This document shows, piece by piece, positions 28,008 to 37,623 of a stretch of DNA of 64,000 nucleotides. The notes under the pieces were generated by a model. The model ran no database searches and was not told the origin of the DNA. It saw nothing but the letters and a program-made list of their open reading frames with translations. Source of the DNA: Aquimarina sp. ERC-38 (lineage in GTDB: Bacteria > Bacteroidota > Bacteroidia > Flavobacteriales > Flavobacteriaceae). Position numbers and translations under genes: made by a program. How positions within the stretch are numbered: position 1 is the first letter of the stretch; each line of letters starts with the position of its first letter. Location of the stretch: positions 2,275,501 through 2,339,500 of the forward strand of contig NZ_CP098511.1 in assembly GCF_026222555.1 (NCBI RefSeq). The letters run 5' to 3'.

Positions 28008-29042
28008 ATGAAATTGAAACAATCGTATAATTTTCCAAGAAACGTACTTTTATTAGGAAGTATATTGATGATCATCGTGATTATGATGGTATTGATAAAA
28101 TCATCTATATACACTGCCTATGCTAATTCTATTTCATTAGGAATTACTATTGATTTACTAATTTTCCCTCCATTACTTTATTTCTTAGTCATAATAAAAA
28201 CTAAAATTCCTAAAATTTCAGTTATCCCATTTTTGGTCTTTAGTATGGTATTGTGCTATAGTATATTACCAACTCAAGACCATAGATATTTAGATTTTTT
28301 TAAAAATTGGTTATTTCCAGTTATAGAAGTAGGAGTAGTAACGTTCATTATAGTTAGTGTAAGAAAAGTCATAAAAAAATACAAAGGCAAAAAAAACTCA
28401 ATAAACGTTGACTTTTTTACAACGTTAAAAGAAACGTGCTATGAGATGCTACCGAGAAAACTTGTTATGCCTTTTGTGACCGAGATCGCTGTGTTTTATT
28501 ACGGCTTTGTATATTGGAAAAAACGAACATTACAAGAAAATGATTATAGCTATCATAAGGATAGTGGTACACTAACATTATTAGTTGCCTTTGTTTTTAT
28601 TATAGGCATAGAAACGTTTGTTTTTCATATCAAGCTCTCAGAATGGAATAATATCGTAGCCTGGATTTTGACTAGTTTAAGTGTATACTCTGCGATTCAG
28701 ATTTTCGGATTTTTAAAATCGATGTTAAAAAGACCAATTTCCTTCAATCAAGGTAAACTATATCTTAAATATGGTATTATGAGTGAGTGTACTATCCAAT
28801 TAGAAGATATTGAATCTATTGAACTATCAACAAAAGAGATTCAATCTGATGAAGAAACACAGAGACTGTCTATTTTTGGTGAGTTGGAAGGTCATAATAT
28901 AATTCTAATATTGAAAAAGGAATACGAGCTGATCAGATTGTATGGTATTAAGAGAAAATTTAAAGTTTTAGCATTGTATGTAGATGATAAAAATGGATTT
29001 TTAAATAGAGTGAAAGAATTTAAGAATAATGCACAAGAATAA
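28008..29042 (+). CDS. multi-pass membrane protein, unknown function
   Basis: 344 residues from the ATG at 28008; a TTG 24 nt upstream is a less likely start. I do not recognise the family. About six hydrophobic segments are visible (near 15-35, 42-60, 70-85, 95-115, 195-215 and 222-245), followed by a soluble C-terminal domain of about 100 residues. In that domain KRPISFNQGKLYLKYG and a string of beta strands recall a PH-like (bPH2) fold. It is stranded between the intact IS and the IS graveyard, so its original operon partners are unclear. It may be the last gene of the biosynthetic/export island or an unrelated native gene. Confidence 0.75.
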   Translation: MKLKQSYNFPRNVLLLGSILMIIVIMMVLIKSSIYTAYANSISLGITIDLLIFPPLLYFLVIIKTKIPKISVIPFLVFSMVLCYSILPTQDHRYLDFFKNWLFPVIEVGVVTFIIVSVRKVIKKYKGKKNSINVDFFTTLKETCYEMLPRKLVMPFVTEIAVFYYGFVYWKKRTLQENDYSYHKDSGTLTLLVAFVFIIGIETFVFHIKLSEWNNIVAWILTSLSVYSAIQIFGFLKSMLKRPISFNQGKLYLKYGIMSECTIQLEDIESIELSTKEIQSDEETQRLSIFGELEGHNIILILKKEYELIRLYGIKRKFKVLALYVDDKNGFLNRVKEFKNNAQE

Positions 29043-29093
29043 AGTGAATGATAATAGTTTGGGAACTAATTAGTAGCATATATATAATGCGAA

Positions 29094-29659
29094 TCAAGAG
29101 TTAAAAATCAGGGTTATAAAAGTAGCTGCTAACCTTCCATAGATATGAAGGTTTAAACCTTTTGTAGACCTTACCTTACTGGCTTTTTGTATATCTGACT
29201 TTTCAATGATCCAACTAAATAGAGCCTCAATAGGTTGCCTTATTTTAGAGACTGCCTTTGAATACAAATCGTTTACTGCCTTATCAAACTTTTTCAAAAC
29301 ATCTGGCGTTCCCTTTATAGCCTTTACAGGGGTTAGCATCTCGGAGTTAAACTTGTTGTTCATATCGGTAAGGAAATTTTGTCCATTATATATCTTATCA
29401 CCAAAAAATGTCCGGTTCACTTTCTCTGACCAGGCTTCTTTAAAGACCGTAAAGTCGCTTACAGAAGCCTTTGTTACTATCATCTATTCGGGATGGGGTA
29501 ACTTGTTTGGGTTGCAAAAACCAATAGCATGGAGTTTTACCCCATAATAATAATAATAATAATACTCTTTGTAGAACAATAGCCTTTGTTTGTAATTTTG
29601 GTTGCAACCCTTGCTGAACGCTTCCCCAAACAAGTGATAATTGGCATTGAATCTAGTAC
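29094..29659 (-). pseudogene. IS982-like transposase remnant with TAT-repeat frameshift
   Basis: Read on the minus strand, codons from 29659 give VLDSMPIITC (first catalytic Asp) and NKGYCSTK. A run of TAT triplets (plus strand TAA repeats, 29545-29568) then shifts the frame to YYYGVKLHAIGF. An in-frame TAG at about 29484-29486 follows, before MIVTKASVSDF and the C-terminal core FFGDKIYN, IRQPIEALFSWI and GRLAATFI. The N-terminal third is missing and the fragment stops about 40 nt short of the IS630 end. The gene is thus a truncated, frameshifted and interrupted relic. Confidence 0.82.
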
Positions 29660-29701
29660 ACTGAATTTTGTAGAACATTACTTTGGGGTGTATTCCACTA
29701 A

Positions 29702-30814
29702 TACGATATACGGTTATTTATTTCGCATAAAAGGCGTTTAAGTAGTGATGGTTCCCAACAATAGATTTTATTGTTTCTTGGCTCATACTATCAACGAATT
29801 GCTTCAGCCAATCTTTTAGGTCTTCTAAATTTTCATACGTTTTATTTTTAAACCTCTTTTTGATATAAGCCCAGACTTGCTCACAAGGGTTTAATTCAGG
29901 GGTATATGGTGGTATCCTAAGGAGTTTGATATTATCAGGTATTAGCATATCTTTTGTTGAATGAAACCCTGCATTATCTATTACTACTATCTTTAACTCA
30001 CAAGGTTTATGCTCTGATAGTTGCTTTAAATAGTTATGGAAAATTTCTTTGTTCACATTTTCTACCTCTAAGACTATACTGTCCCATTTATTGGGGAGTA
30101 CGCACCATAGAGGTAGGTGTTTTTAAATTTATGTTGAAACTTAACTTTAGGGGCAACAGACTTAGCTGTAATAACTGTACCTACCTGGGTTTTTAAGCCA
30201 AAACGGGCTTCATCTTGAAAGTAAAGGTTTATAGAACCGTAGATATCTTTATTTAGACTTAATCTTAATTCAGAAATTAGATTTGGTAAGTTTTAAAAAA
30301 TCAGCCTGAGCTTCCGGATCCTTCTTAATATGGGATTTTCTTGGTTGTTTGATTTTAGAACCAAAAACATCAATCATATATTCACGTAGGGTATTGTATG
30401 GGTAGCTAATCCCGTATTGCTCTTTGACCCAATTTACTGCCTGAACGTAACTCTCAAAACCTTGATAGCTATCATTCAACCTTTTGGATAAACCAGTGTG
30501 AACAGCTTTGGTCACTTTACGCTCTTTAGCCTTCCTAGGCTTTGAACCAATTAACATAGCTTCAATACCTTCTTCTTTGTATGTTTTTAACCACAACTCC
30601 ATTGTACGGACATTATAACCCAAATGCTTTGCTAAATCAGATTGCTTTTTAAAAGTCTTTTCTTTTATATAAAGCAAGGATTGTAACCGCAAAACATTCT
30701 TAGAATGTGATGCTTTACCAATCATAGAACGTAGTTGTGAAGAAGTCTCTAATACTTCAAATGATATGTGTTTTCCCATATCTAAATATACGAAATATTA
30801 TCTCGTAAATCGTA
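29702..30814 (-). mobile_element. IS630-like element with imperfect TIRs and TA ends
   Basis: Imperfect inverted repeats of about 25 bp (29701-29725 and 30791-30815, 18 of 25 matching) bracket the transposase remnant, and TA dinucleotides sit at the borders, as in the IS630/Tc1 superfamily. One end lies against the IS982 relic and the other against IS3 orfB debris. The insertion therefore joined or replaced parts of two older elements. Confidence 0.75.
29718..30779 (-). pseudogene. IS630-family transposase, two frameshifts
   Basis: The N-terminal 169 codons (30779-30270) hold a helix-turn-helix region (LAKHLGYNVRTMELWLKTY) and a second homeodomain-like part. After a frameshift, the middle segment INLYFQDEARFGL (first catalytic Asp, about 30200) through AYSPINGT is readable. 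A second shift near 30080 leads into the last 112 codons, with IVVIDNAGFH (second Asp) and TPELNPCEQVW (catalytic Glu). All three catalytic acidic residues survive, but not in a single frame, so the gene is inactive unless frameshifted. The stop overlaps the inverted repeat. Confidence 0.87.
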
Positions 30815-30815
30815 T

Positions 30816-31091
30816 AACGGTACTTTTAAAGTGTAAATAGTATAAAACAAACCTTCGCATTTCAATGCCTTTTTAACGCGGTTACTACCGTAGATTGTTT
30901 TGTTCTGTATAAATAAAATTTTAATACGTTCTTTAAGGTAAATCAAAGACTTTTTTGTTTTTTCCAAGGATTTGGTTTTTACCCGATGATAATTAGGAAT
31001 TCTTACTTACGCTCATATACTTGCACAACTCTGCCTGCCGGCAGGTTCTCAACCGGATATTCTTCTTTATGGTTAGCAATAAACTGATACC
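30816..31091 (-). pseudogene. IS3-family orfB remnant (N-terminal part)
   Basis: On the minus strand the fragment RYQFIANHKEEYPV near 31070-31090, then CKYMSVSKN, then LIYLKERIKILF and KTIYGSNRVKKAL are readable in different frames. This is the orfB start plus the HTH_21-like region. Several frame changes and a stop separate them. The DDE catalytic core is missing because the IS630-like element begins at 30814. Confidence 0.7.
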
Positions 31092-31376
31092 TTACCGGTC
31101 GCTCCTGGAGAAGATGCGCACTGCCTTTTTTAAGATGTCACATTCCATAGTGATCTCACGTAGTTCTTTACGCAAATTAACAATCTCTTTCTGCATTTAC
31201 GAGACTTCTTGGGTACTTTTTATATCCGTAGAATTCTTAGTAAACTCTCGCCTCTAGCGATTTACCATGCCGGTTCCAAGATCATATTCCTTACAAACTT
31301 CACTAACACGCTTGCCCGATACGACTAATTCGACAATCGTTCTTTTAAAATCTAAATCGTAACTCCTCTTTTTCAT
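31092..31376 (-). pseudogene. IS3-family orfA with two in-frame stops
   Basis: Starting at ATG 31376 on the minus strand, the frame reads KKRSYDLDFKRTIVELVVSG and KRVSEVCKEYDLGTGMVNR, the IS911-type helix-turn-helix. The Trp position is now TAG, and a second stop (TAA) follows about 20 codons later. The leucine-zipper-like tail LRKELREITMECDILKKA is still recognisable up to a stop at 31092. It is a decayed OrfA of an IS3-type element, upstream of the orfB debris. Confidence 0.83.
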
Positions 31377-31427
31377 CTGATAAAAGTAAAAAAGCTTCAA
31401 AAAACCGTCACAACAAAACTAGATATT

Positions 31428-31750
<323 letters not shown>

Positions 31751-32984
31751 CGTCCAAAAAAGTGTGTCTGTGTAATGAAAAAGTTTCCAACAATTTAACA
31801 ATTTTACAAAATTAACATCACTGTAAAATTTTAAAAATTGAAGGAAACCATGAATCTTACAAAGAAACAAACTGAATTTGTACTGAGCAAATTTTTAGAA
31901 AAGCCAACCGGACTCAACGATGTTCTGGAAATGGTACTTAACGCAATGCTTTACAACAAGCGCAGCGAATTTTTGGCTACAAATGCTACTCAAGGTAATA
32001 AAGCCAATGGCTACCGTTTGGGGAAGGTCTTTGGTCAGGGTTGCCAGTTAGAACTGCGCATCCCCCGGGACCGTCAGAGATGTTTAGCCCAGTACTTCTA
32101 GCCCTATTTAGGGAGCAGGAAGGTTACCTTCGAGAGGTAAGTTTTCAGCTCTACGGTAAAGGGCTTACTACCCGGGATATCGGTGAAGTAATGCAAACTC
32201 TCTATGGGCGTCACTATAGCAAAAGTAGCATTAGTAATTTCACCCAAAGCTTTTATGATCAGATGCGCCTATGGCGAGAGCGTACCCTGGAGTCCCACTA
32301 CCTTGCCATCTTTATAGATGGGTTGCAGGTAAAAGTCAGGCGCAACGGTAAATACCAAAACGAATGCTATTATATTATACTAGCCTTAAAAGAAGATTAT
32401 ACCCGGGAGGTCATTGCTATAGAAACCCTGCCCAATGAATCAGCTACAGGTTGGAGGTTGGTGCTACAGGGACTTAAAGAACGGGGGTTACAAACAGTTG
32501 GGCTGGTGGCCTCGGATAACTTGAGTGGTATTACCTCAGCTGTAGCCAGCGTGTGGAAAGCTACCCCGCATCAGTTGTGCTGCGTACACTTGCAGCGAAA
32601 CTTGCAGGCAAGGGTACGCCATCAGGATAAAGCGGAACTGGCAAAAGACCTCAGAGAAGTACTCTCGCCAGGTGTAGTAGGTCATACCCGGGAAAAGGCA
32701 ATGAAAAAGATAGGCCAGATCAAGATCAAATGGAAAGACTACCCAAAACTAACCTCTCATATAGACAAAGTGCCATGGGAAGATTACCTTACTTATCTGG
32801 ATTTTGACCATAGGGTACAAAGAATGCTCTATACTACCAACTGGATAGAACGCTTTAACAGAAGCGCAAGAAGGACCCTTAAAGTAAGGTCCGGACTCCC
32901 TAGCGAAGAATCAGTATTAACCTTAATTACCAGTGTCGCCATAGAAAAAGGCAATAAAAAGTATGCCTATCCCATATATAATTT

Positions 32985-33976
32985 AATAGGGTTACCCATT
33001 TAAGTCTCAAATACTTGTAAGTGAGGATATTATTTTGTAAATTATAGGTAAATATTTCACAAATGAAGATATTAAAAGAGCTTGATAGACAGGTATTTAT
33101 AGATCGGTTTACAACTAACGAAGATTGTTATAAGTTTTTGGCAAGATTAAAATGGGAAAACGGCTATAGTTGTAGGAGATGTAGCTCAACTGCTTACACA
33201 AAGGGCAAGCAACCTTATAGCCGTCGTTGTAGTAAATGCGGTTATGACGAATCTACAACGGCAGCAACCCTATTTCATAAACTTAAGTTTGATATCCTTA
33301 AAGCCTTTGGGATGCTCTACGAGGTTTCCACTAGTAAGAAAGGGGCAAATAGTATTTGGTTAGCAGAACGTTTTGGTTTGAACCAAAAAACAACATGGGC
33401 ATTTCGCCAGAAAGTACAGTTAGCTATGGAAAGCAGTGAGCAGTACCCTTTAGAAGATGAAGTCCATGTTGATGAGTTCGAGATAGGTACACCCTAAAAG
33501 GGGGAACAGGGAAGAAGTAAAAGTGATACGAAAATGAGGGTAGTCGTTGCTTTTGAATACAGGGATGGTAAGTCTGGAAGGGGCTATGCTAAAGTTATAG
33601 AAGATTATAGCGCCAGGTCTTTAAAACCATTGTTTGACACGCATATAAAGAATGATGCCAGTATATTAGCGGATGGTTGGCCTGGTTATCACCCAATCAA
33701 AGAAGAATACCCTGACTTGAAACAAACTTTATCAAACAAAGGAAAAAACTTTAAAATGTTGCACATACAGATCAGGAACTTTAAAAACTGGTTGAGAGGG
33801 GTTCATTCTTATTGTAATAAAGAATACCTTCAAAAATACATCGATGAATATTTCTTTAGGTTCAATAGACGGAACCACAGGGTGTCAATCCTAGATAAAA
33901 TAATAGAACGTTGCACTAGCCATGAACCCATAACTATCAAACAATTAAAAATCATTGCGAACTAAATGGGTAACCC
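32985..33976 (+). mobile_element. IS1595-like element inside IS256, 8-bp TSD
   Basis: Inverted ends GGGTTACCCATTTA (from 32989) and the complement ending at 33976 enclose a two-part transposase. The target duplication TATAATTT is seen at 32977-32984 and 33977-33984, and joining across it restores the IS256 reading frame. Four extra bases (AATA, 32985-32988) lie between the left duplication and the GGG end and are unexplained. Confidence 0.87.
33063..33965 (+). pseudogene. IS1595-family transposase (ISXO2-like) with one ochre codon
   Basis: From ATG 33063 the protein has a zinc-ribbon with paired CxxC motifs (CRRC and CSKC, about residues 37-60) and an HTH region around GLNQKTTWAFRQK. The frame then meets TAA at 33495-33497 just after VHVDEFEIGTP (first catalytic Asp). 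Translation continues in the same frame through KMRVVVAFEY, ILADGWPGY (second Asp) and NFKNWLRGVHS to FFRFNRRN, ending at 33965. A single CAA-to-TAA change would explain the break. It is a very recent or suppressible loss, since the rest is clean. Confidence 0.88.
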
Positions 33977-34075
33977 TATAATTTTAAATTTGAGAATAAA
34001 CTAAAAAAACGTGATTGTTAATTTGATTGAAAACTTTTTCTAAACAACCCCAGACACACTAAAATGGACACTACC

Positions 34076-34288
34076 AAAATTTTAACAACAACGAACCCAC
34101 TATTAAACGGATAAGCATGGAAGGACGACCTTTCTCAAAGTAAAAACTACGAAAGCTATCTTCAAAATAACCCCGATCAACCTTATTTGCTAATAGTACC
34201 AACTCTTGACTCATATCTATAAAATCAATAAGGTGGGGTTTGAACAAATCTTTTTGAGGGGAGTACTTCGTTTTTCCTAATATCTATT
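34076..34288 (-). pseudogene. IS5-family transposase, N-terminal part
   Basis: On the minus strand the frame reads QKDLFKPHLIDFIDMSQELV, then DRGYFEDSF and KGRPSMLIRLIVGSLLLKIL. This is the conserved N terminus of Bacteroidota IS5-type transposases. It runs straight into the IS256 right end at about 34070 and is continued by VSKRMYNL at 31750. There is a stop just upstream of its first readable codons, so the original start has been lost. Confidence 0.8.
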
Positions 34289-34869
34289 GCTAGTATTTAC
34301 ACCCAATTTAAACAAAACCCTTTAATTTTAGCTACCTAAAATTAACTATTATCAACTATAGACCAATAGATACTTGCAAATTAAACCTTTCTTAAGGAAC
34401 AACTAAATATCTAAAATCACGATAAATTGAACTTACAAAATTTACCCTTTTAACCTCTGATTAGAATAATAGTTATAGTATCAACTAATCAGTGTATTAT
34501 CCTTACTACAAGATTTATCCTCTATAGAATTACCTATAATTAGCAAACCCTCCGAAAAACCTATTTCCTAACATGGAGGTTCATATTTTCAAAGAGAACA
34601 TAAAACCAACGTGTCGTAAGAGTAACCTAAATACTATAATGGTAATTCTTACTAACGCTAGTAATTCGAGATTAACATATAGCGGTTCTTTGACTAAGGC
34701 TACCCAGCAAATAGTTTATGCTAAAATCTGATAAGTTAGTAACATTGATAACTTGAATTAACTATTTTAGTGCATAACATTAATCACTATAAATGGTTAT
34801 ATACTATAAATAAAATAGGCTATCCGAAAGGATAGCCCATGCATATAAGATAAAGTAAGACTATAAAAT
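34289..34869. other. non-coding gap between IS nest and SusCD operon
   Basis: No open frame of useful length and no recognisable protein fragment on either strand. A perfect 10-bp stem with a CTAC loop lies at 34322-34345 (TTAATTTTAG and complement); it may be the terminus of a vanished element. The only other structure is the terminator near 34818-34837. Confidence 0.6.
34806..34837 (-). terminator. intrinsic terminator of the SusCD-lipoprotein operon
   Basis: Perfect 8-bp stem GGCTATCC/GGATAGCC at 34818-34837 with a 4-nt loop. Read on the minus strand it is followed by a T-rich run (34817 down to 34806). It lies 33-60 nt beyond the stop of the last gene of the operon. Confidence 0.85.
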
Positions 34870-35868
34870 TTAAATTTTAGTAAATTTTAACTCTACAGGA
34901 TAAGCAGAACCTCCGCATCCCCCATCTGCAGTAAAATCATTAAATTTTATAGTGAAACTAGAATCATCAAGACTATCCCCATCAAATAATCCAGCAGTTA
35001 TTAGACTTTCAGTTTCTAACTGAATATTGCCTGCACCACAACCTAGACCTCCACCAGAATCTTGTTCAGGAACAATAACTTTACCACAAATTAAATTGAA
35101 TTTTAAAGCAAAATTAAAAGGGCCAGCATCTGGTAAATAATCCAAGGTAACCTCCCTAGCTGTACCTGAAGTAGCTGTAATAGAAACATTTCCACTATTA
35201 ACAAATATTCCGAAAGGTCCAGTACCTTCAATAATTTCCATTTCATAATTTCCTATTAAAAAAGTGTTAGGATAACCACAAACAACGCTGGCATCGTAGC
35301 GAAAAGGTGAATTGAAAAACAACCCAGTTACATTACCATTAAGATTAGTATTTGTAAAAACTAAACCATTATTTAATTTAATTGCTAATCGAACTCTAAA
35401 AATATCACCACCATCTACTCTGTCTAGATCATCTTCAAGATTTAATAAACTAATAGCCTCTGCTGCATCAATGGTAATTGTATTCACCGGTTTTCCTTTT
35501 TCATCCATTGTAAATTCTGAAGCAGCAATATTTCTAACTAAAGCATCAGGTCTACTAATATCCTCATCATCTCTATCTGTCATAGTTAAATCTCCATCAG
35601 TATCAATGAACGTATCAACAAAACTTACAAAAACATCTACTGATTCAAATTGAGCATTGTTAACAAAATCGTCAGCTTGAACTCTAACTGCAATTTGCGA
35701 GTTGGTGATATCGTTAATATCTACTTCTAAATTTACTAGCTCAAGCGTTCTTAAAACCGCTGCCGATTCTAAATCATCTAGAGCAAATGGATTTTTATCT
35801 TCTTCTTCACATGCAATTAAAAACAACATGCAAAGAATTAGTTTAAATGTTAAATTATAATATTTCAT
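34870..35868 (-). CDS. surface lipoprotein of the SusCD operon, unknown function
   Basis: 332 residues with a lipoprotein signal: hydrophobic stretch, then LIAC at residues 17-20, followed by acidic residues (EEED), a composition compatible with surface export in Bacteroidota. The mature part is acidic and beta-rich, with several Cys (VCGYP, ICGK, GLGCGAG, GGCGG) and an Asp-rich segment near 90-103 (DTDGDLTMTDRDDED) that might bind calcium. I do not recognise a family. It is the third gene after susC- and susD-like genes, separated by 13 nt, so it is probably an accessory ligand-binding lipoprotein of that uptake complex. Confidence 0.8.
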   Translation of the reverse strand: MKYYNLTFKLILCMLFLIACEEEDKNPFALDDLESAAVLRTLELVNLEVDINDITNSQIAVRVQADDFVNNAQFESVDVFVSFVDTFIDTDGDLTMTDRDDEDISRPDALVRNIAASEFTMDEKGKPVNTITIDAAEAISLLNLEDDLDRVDGGDIFRVRLAIKLNNGLVFTNTNLNGNVTGLFFNSPFRYDASVVCGYPNTFLIGNYEMEIIEGTGPFGIFVNSGNVSITATSGTAREVTLDYLPDAGPFNFALKFNLICGKVIVPEQDSGGGLGCGAGNIQLETESLITAGLFDGDSLDDSSFTIKFNDFTADGGCGGSAYPVELKFTKI

Positions 35869-35881
35869 ATTTTCTTAAGTT

Positions 35882-37618
35882 TTAATCAACCGTCGGCCCG
35901 CCTTCTGCCCAGAATACGCGAACGGCTTGATTTGGTTTTTGATCTACATTTGAATTCTGTTGAAATAATTCTTGAGGGTATAAAAACGAATTTATAAACT
36001 CTCCAGGTTGAGGCTCTAATGCTGGTTGTAACATAGATGGAAATCCTGTTCTACGATATGTATTATAAGCTTCTAGTCCGTTTCCATATAACGCTTTAAA
36101 ATATTCGATAACGACTAATTCTAATCGATCATTTCCAGATAAACTATCATATCTTTCTAAAACATCTTCAACATAATCTTCAATATCATCATTACTTGGA
36201 ACATAGAAATCTCGAATAGTACGCTCTTCATCCGCATCAGTATCTGGATCATCAGGAACTACTACATTATCTAAATAATCTAAACGTTCGCCGAAAGATA
36301 CAACCTTAGAAATCGACTGTCTTACCGCTTCTTCTAAATAACCTCGAGCATCTCCGTCCACACCAATAGTAAGAGCACCTTCAGCAAGCATAAAGTTAGT
36401 AAATGAAGATAACATAATAGGAGAAATACCTGCCCCTTGTAATCCTATATCCCTTCCTGGTATAGGAGTTCCTCGTTGATCGTCAAAAAGACCTCCTATT
36501 GGATAAACTCCCCAAGTAGTTCTTAATCCACCATCAGGAGGAATACCATCGTTATCTAAATGATCTCTTCCCCAATATCCATCTCCAGGATTGCAATAAG
36601 TGTCAGATGATGAATAGTGTATAGGACGTGCAATAGTAATACATTCATTTTCATTAGGATCCATCGTAAAATCTAAAGATTGCCTATAGAAATAATAACG
36701 AGTTCTAGGATCTCCATCTGTATAGTCATCTTTTACTAAAGTCATATAGGAGTTACTCATGTAATCCGTAACATCAGCAGCTACGTCAAAATTTCGGCCA
36801 AATATAGGATGTCTACTATCAGGATTAGCATCAGTAGTCGAATATTGAAATTCAAAATCATCATCTGTAGTTAAAATTAAATTCCCCTCAGATAATAAAG
36901 CATTAATTTTAGAACCTGCATCAGAATCTACTAATCTAGTTTGGATATATAATTTTAATTTTAATGTGTTTGCTAATTTAATCCATTTAGATTCATCACC
37001 GTCATAATAGAGATCATTAGCTGGTAAACTAGCTTCATCTCTATTAAAGTTTTCAATAGCTTGATTTAATAAGGATTCAACAGCTTCGTAAACATCTTGA
37101 CCGCTATCAAGATTAGGATTTAAAAAATCGGCACCTTGTAACGCCTCAGAGTAAGGCACTGGACCATATAAATCAACAAATCCCATTATAATATATGCTT
37201 CCACTACTTGCGAAATACCTATATGGGTATATAACTCTGCTTCTTCTGCTAATGGAATCATAGTTCGCCCATCAATTAGCGGTCCAGCGTAAGCATTTTG
37301 ATATAAAATATCTGTTCTGGATGGTAAATAAATATTATCATATATAGGTCCAAAAGCATGTAAAATTCGAGTAACTTCCATACCATTTTCGGAGATTCCT
37401 GCATTATCATTTAGCTGATCACCATCAAAAAATGCAGCTAATCCTACTTGAATGGAGTTTAAAAACAAGTCAATATCCGCTTCCTCCGGAGTTAATGCAT
37501 TAGGGCTATCTAATATTTCTAATTCTGTAGTTTCACATGATGTGAAGAACAGTAATGTAGTTGCAATCACCGTTGCAAATACATAATCTATAAGTTTATA
37601 TGTATGTTTCATTTTCAT
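35882..37618 (-). CDS. SusD/RagB-family nutrient-binding lipoprotein
   Basis: 578 residues with a lipobox near FTSC (residues 24-27) and a helical TPR-like scaffold. Features of the SusD-like_2 group: an early acidic segment after the Cys, YTHIGISQVVEAYIIMGFVDLYGPVPYSEAL at about 130-160, and a C-terminal part rich in aromatic residues (FKALYGNGLEAYNTYRRTGFP). SusD proteins sit on the outer surface as a lid on the SusC barrel and capture ligand. The gene lies 5 nt after the susC-like gene. There are no glycoside hydrolase, sulfatase or peptidase genes nearby, so the ligand cannot be deduced. Confidence 0.95.
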   Translation of the reverse strand: MKMKHTYKLIDYVFATVIATTLLFFTSCETTELEILDSPNALTPEEADIDLFLNSIQVGLAAFFDGDQLNDNAGISENGMEVTRILHAFGPIYDNIYLPSRTDILYQNAYAGPLIDGRTMIPLAEEAELYTHIGISQVVEAYIIMGFVDLYGPVPYSEALQGADFLNPNLDSGQDVYEAVESLLNQAIENFNRDEASLPANDLYYDGDESKWIKLANTLKLKLYIQTRLVDSDAGSKINALLSEGNLILTTDDDFEFQYSTTDANPDSRHPIFGRNFDVAADVTDYMSNSYMTLVKDDYTDGDPRTRYYFYRQSLDFTMDPNENECITIARPIHYSSSDTYCNPGDGYWGRDHLDNDGIPPDGGLRTTWGVYPIGGLFDDQRGTPIPGRDIGLQGAGISPIMLSSFTNFMLAEGALTIGVDGDARGYLEEAVRQSISKVVSFGERLDYLDNVVVPDDPDTDADEERTIRDFYVPSNDDIEDYVEDVLERYDSLSGNDRLELVVIEYFKALYGNGLEAYNTYRRTGFPSMLQPALEPQPGEFINSFLYPQELFQQNSNVDQKPNQAVRVFWAEGGPTVD

Positions 37619-37623
37619 TTTTA

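Larger units (their letters stand above)
31850..34021 (+). pseudogene. IS256-family (mutator-type) transposase, frameshifted and split
   Basis: The ATG at 31850 begins an N-terminal part that ends in LELRIPRDR and then shifts frame near 32078 (frame 1 stops at 32101). Frame 2 continues with FSPVLLALF, IFIDGLQVK (catalytic Asp), ASDNLSGIT (second Asp), CCVHLQRNL and TTNWIERFN (catalytic Glu). At 32984 the coding sequence is cut by an IS1595-like element. The last codons resume at 33977 (YNFKFENKLKK) and end at 34021. One frameshift plus one insertion inactivates it. Confidence 0.9.
31751..34069 (+). mobile_element. IS256-like element, itself interrupted by an IS1595-like element
   Basis: Ends: GTCCA followed by AGTGTGTCTG near 31752-31770, and the inverted copy CAGACACACT followed by TGGAC at 34051-34069. 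The element lies inside an IS5-type transposase gene whose two parts can be rejoined in frame across it. TACC is repeated next to both ends (31747-31750, 34072-34075) and may be a remnant of a longer target duplication. Its base composition is visibly more GC-rich than the surroundings. Confidence 0.8.

Noticed and set aside
29545..29568. TAA repeat tract considered as a CRISPR or tandem array
   Set aside because: The unit is only 3 nt with no spacers; it is a simple microsatellite.
29484..29678. 64-codon minus-strand frame with a Tyr run
   Set aside because: It is part of the broken IS982-like transposase; the Tyr run is the translated microsatellite, not a real protein.
31850..33003. Programmed frameshift in the IS256 transposase
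   Set aside because: IS256 elements normally use one uninterrupted frame, no slippery heptamer is evident near 32078, and the gene is also split by an insertion.
34322..34345. Perfect 10-bp stem with CTAC loop
   Set aside because: Tried as a terminator, but there is no T-run and no gene upstream on either strand within reach. Mentioned only as a possible element end.
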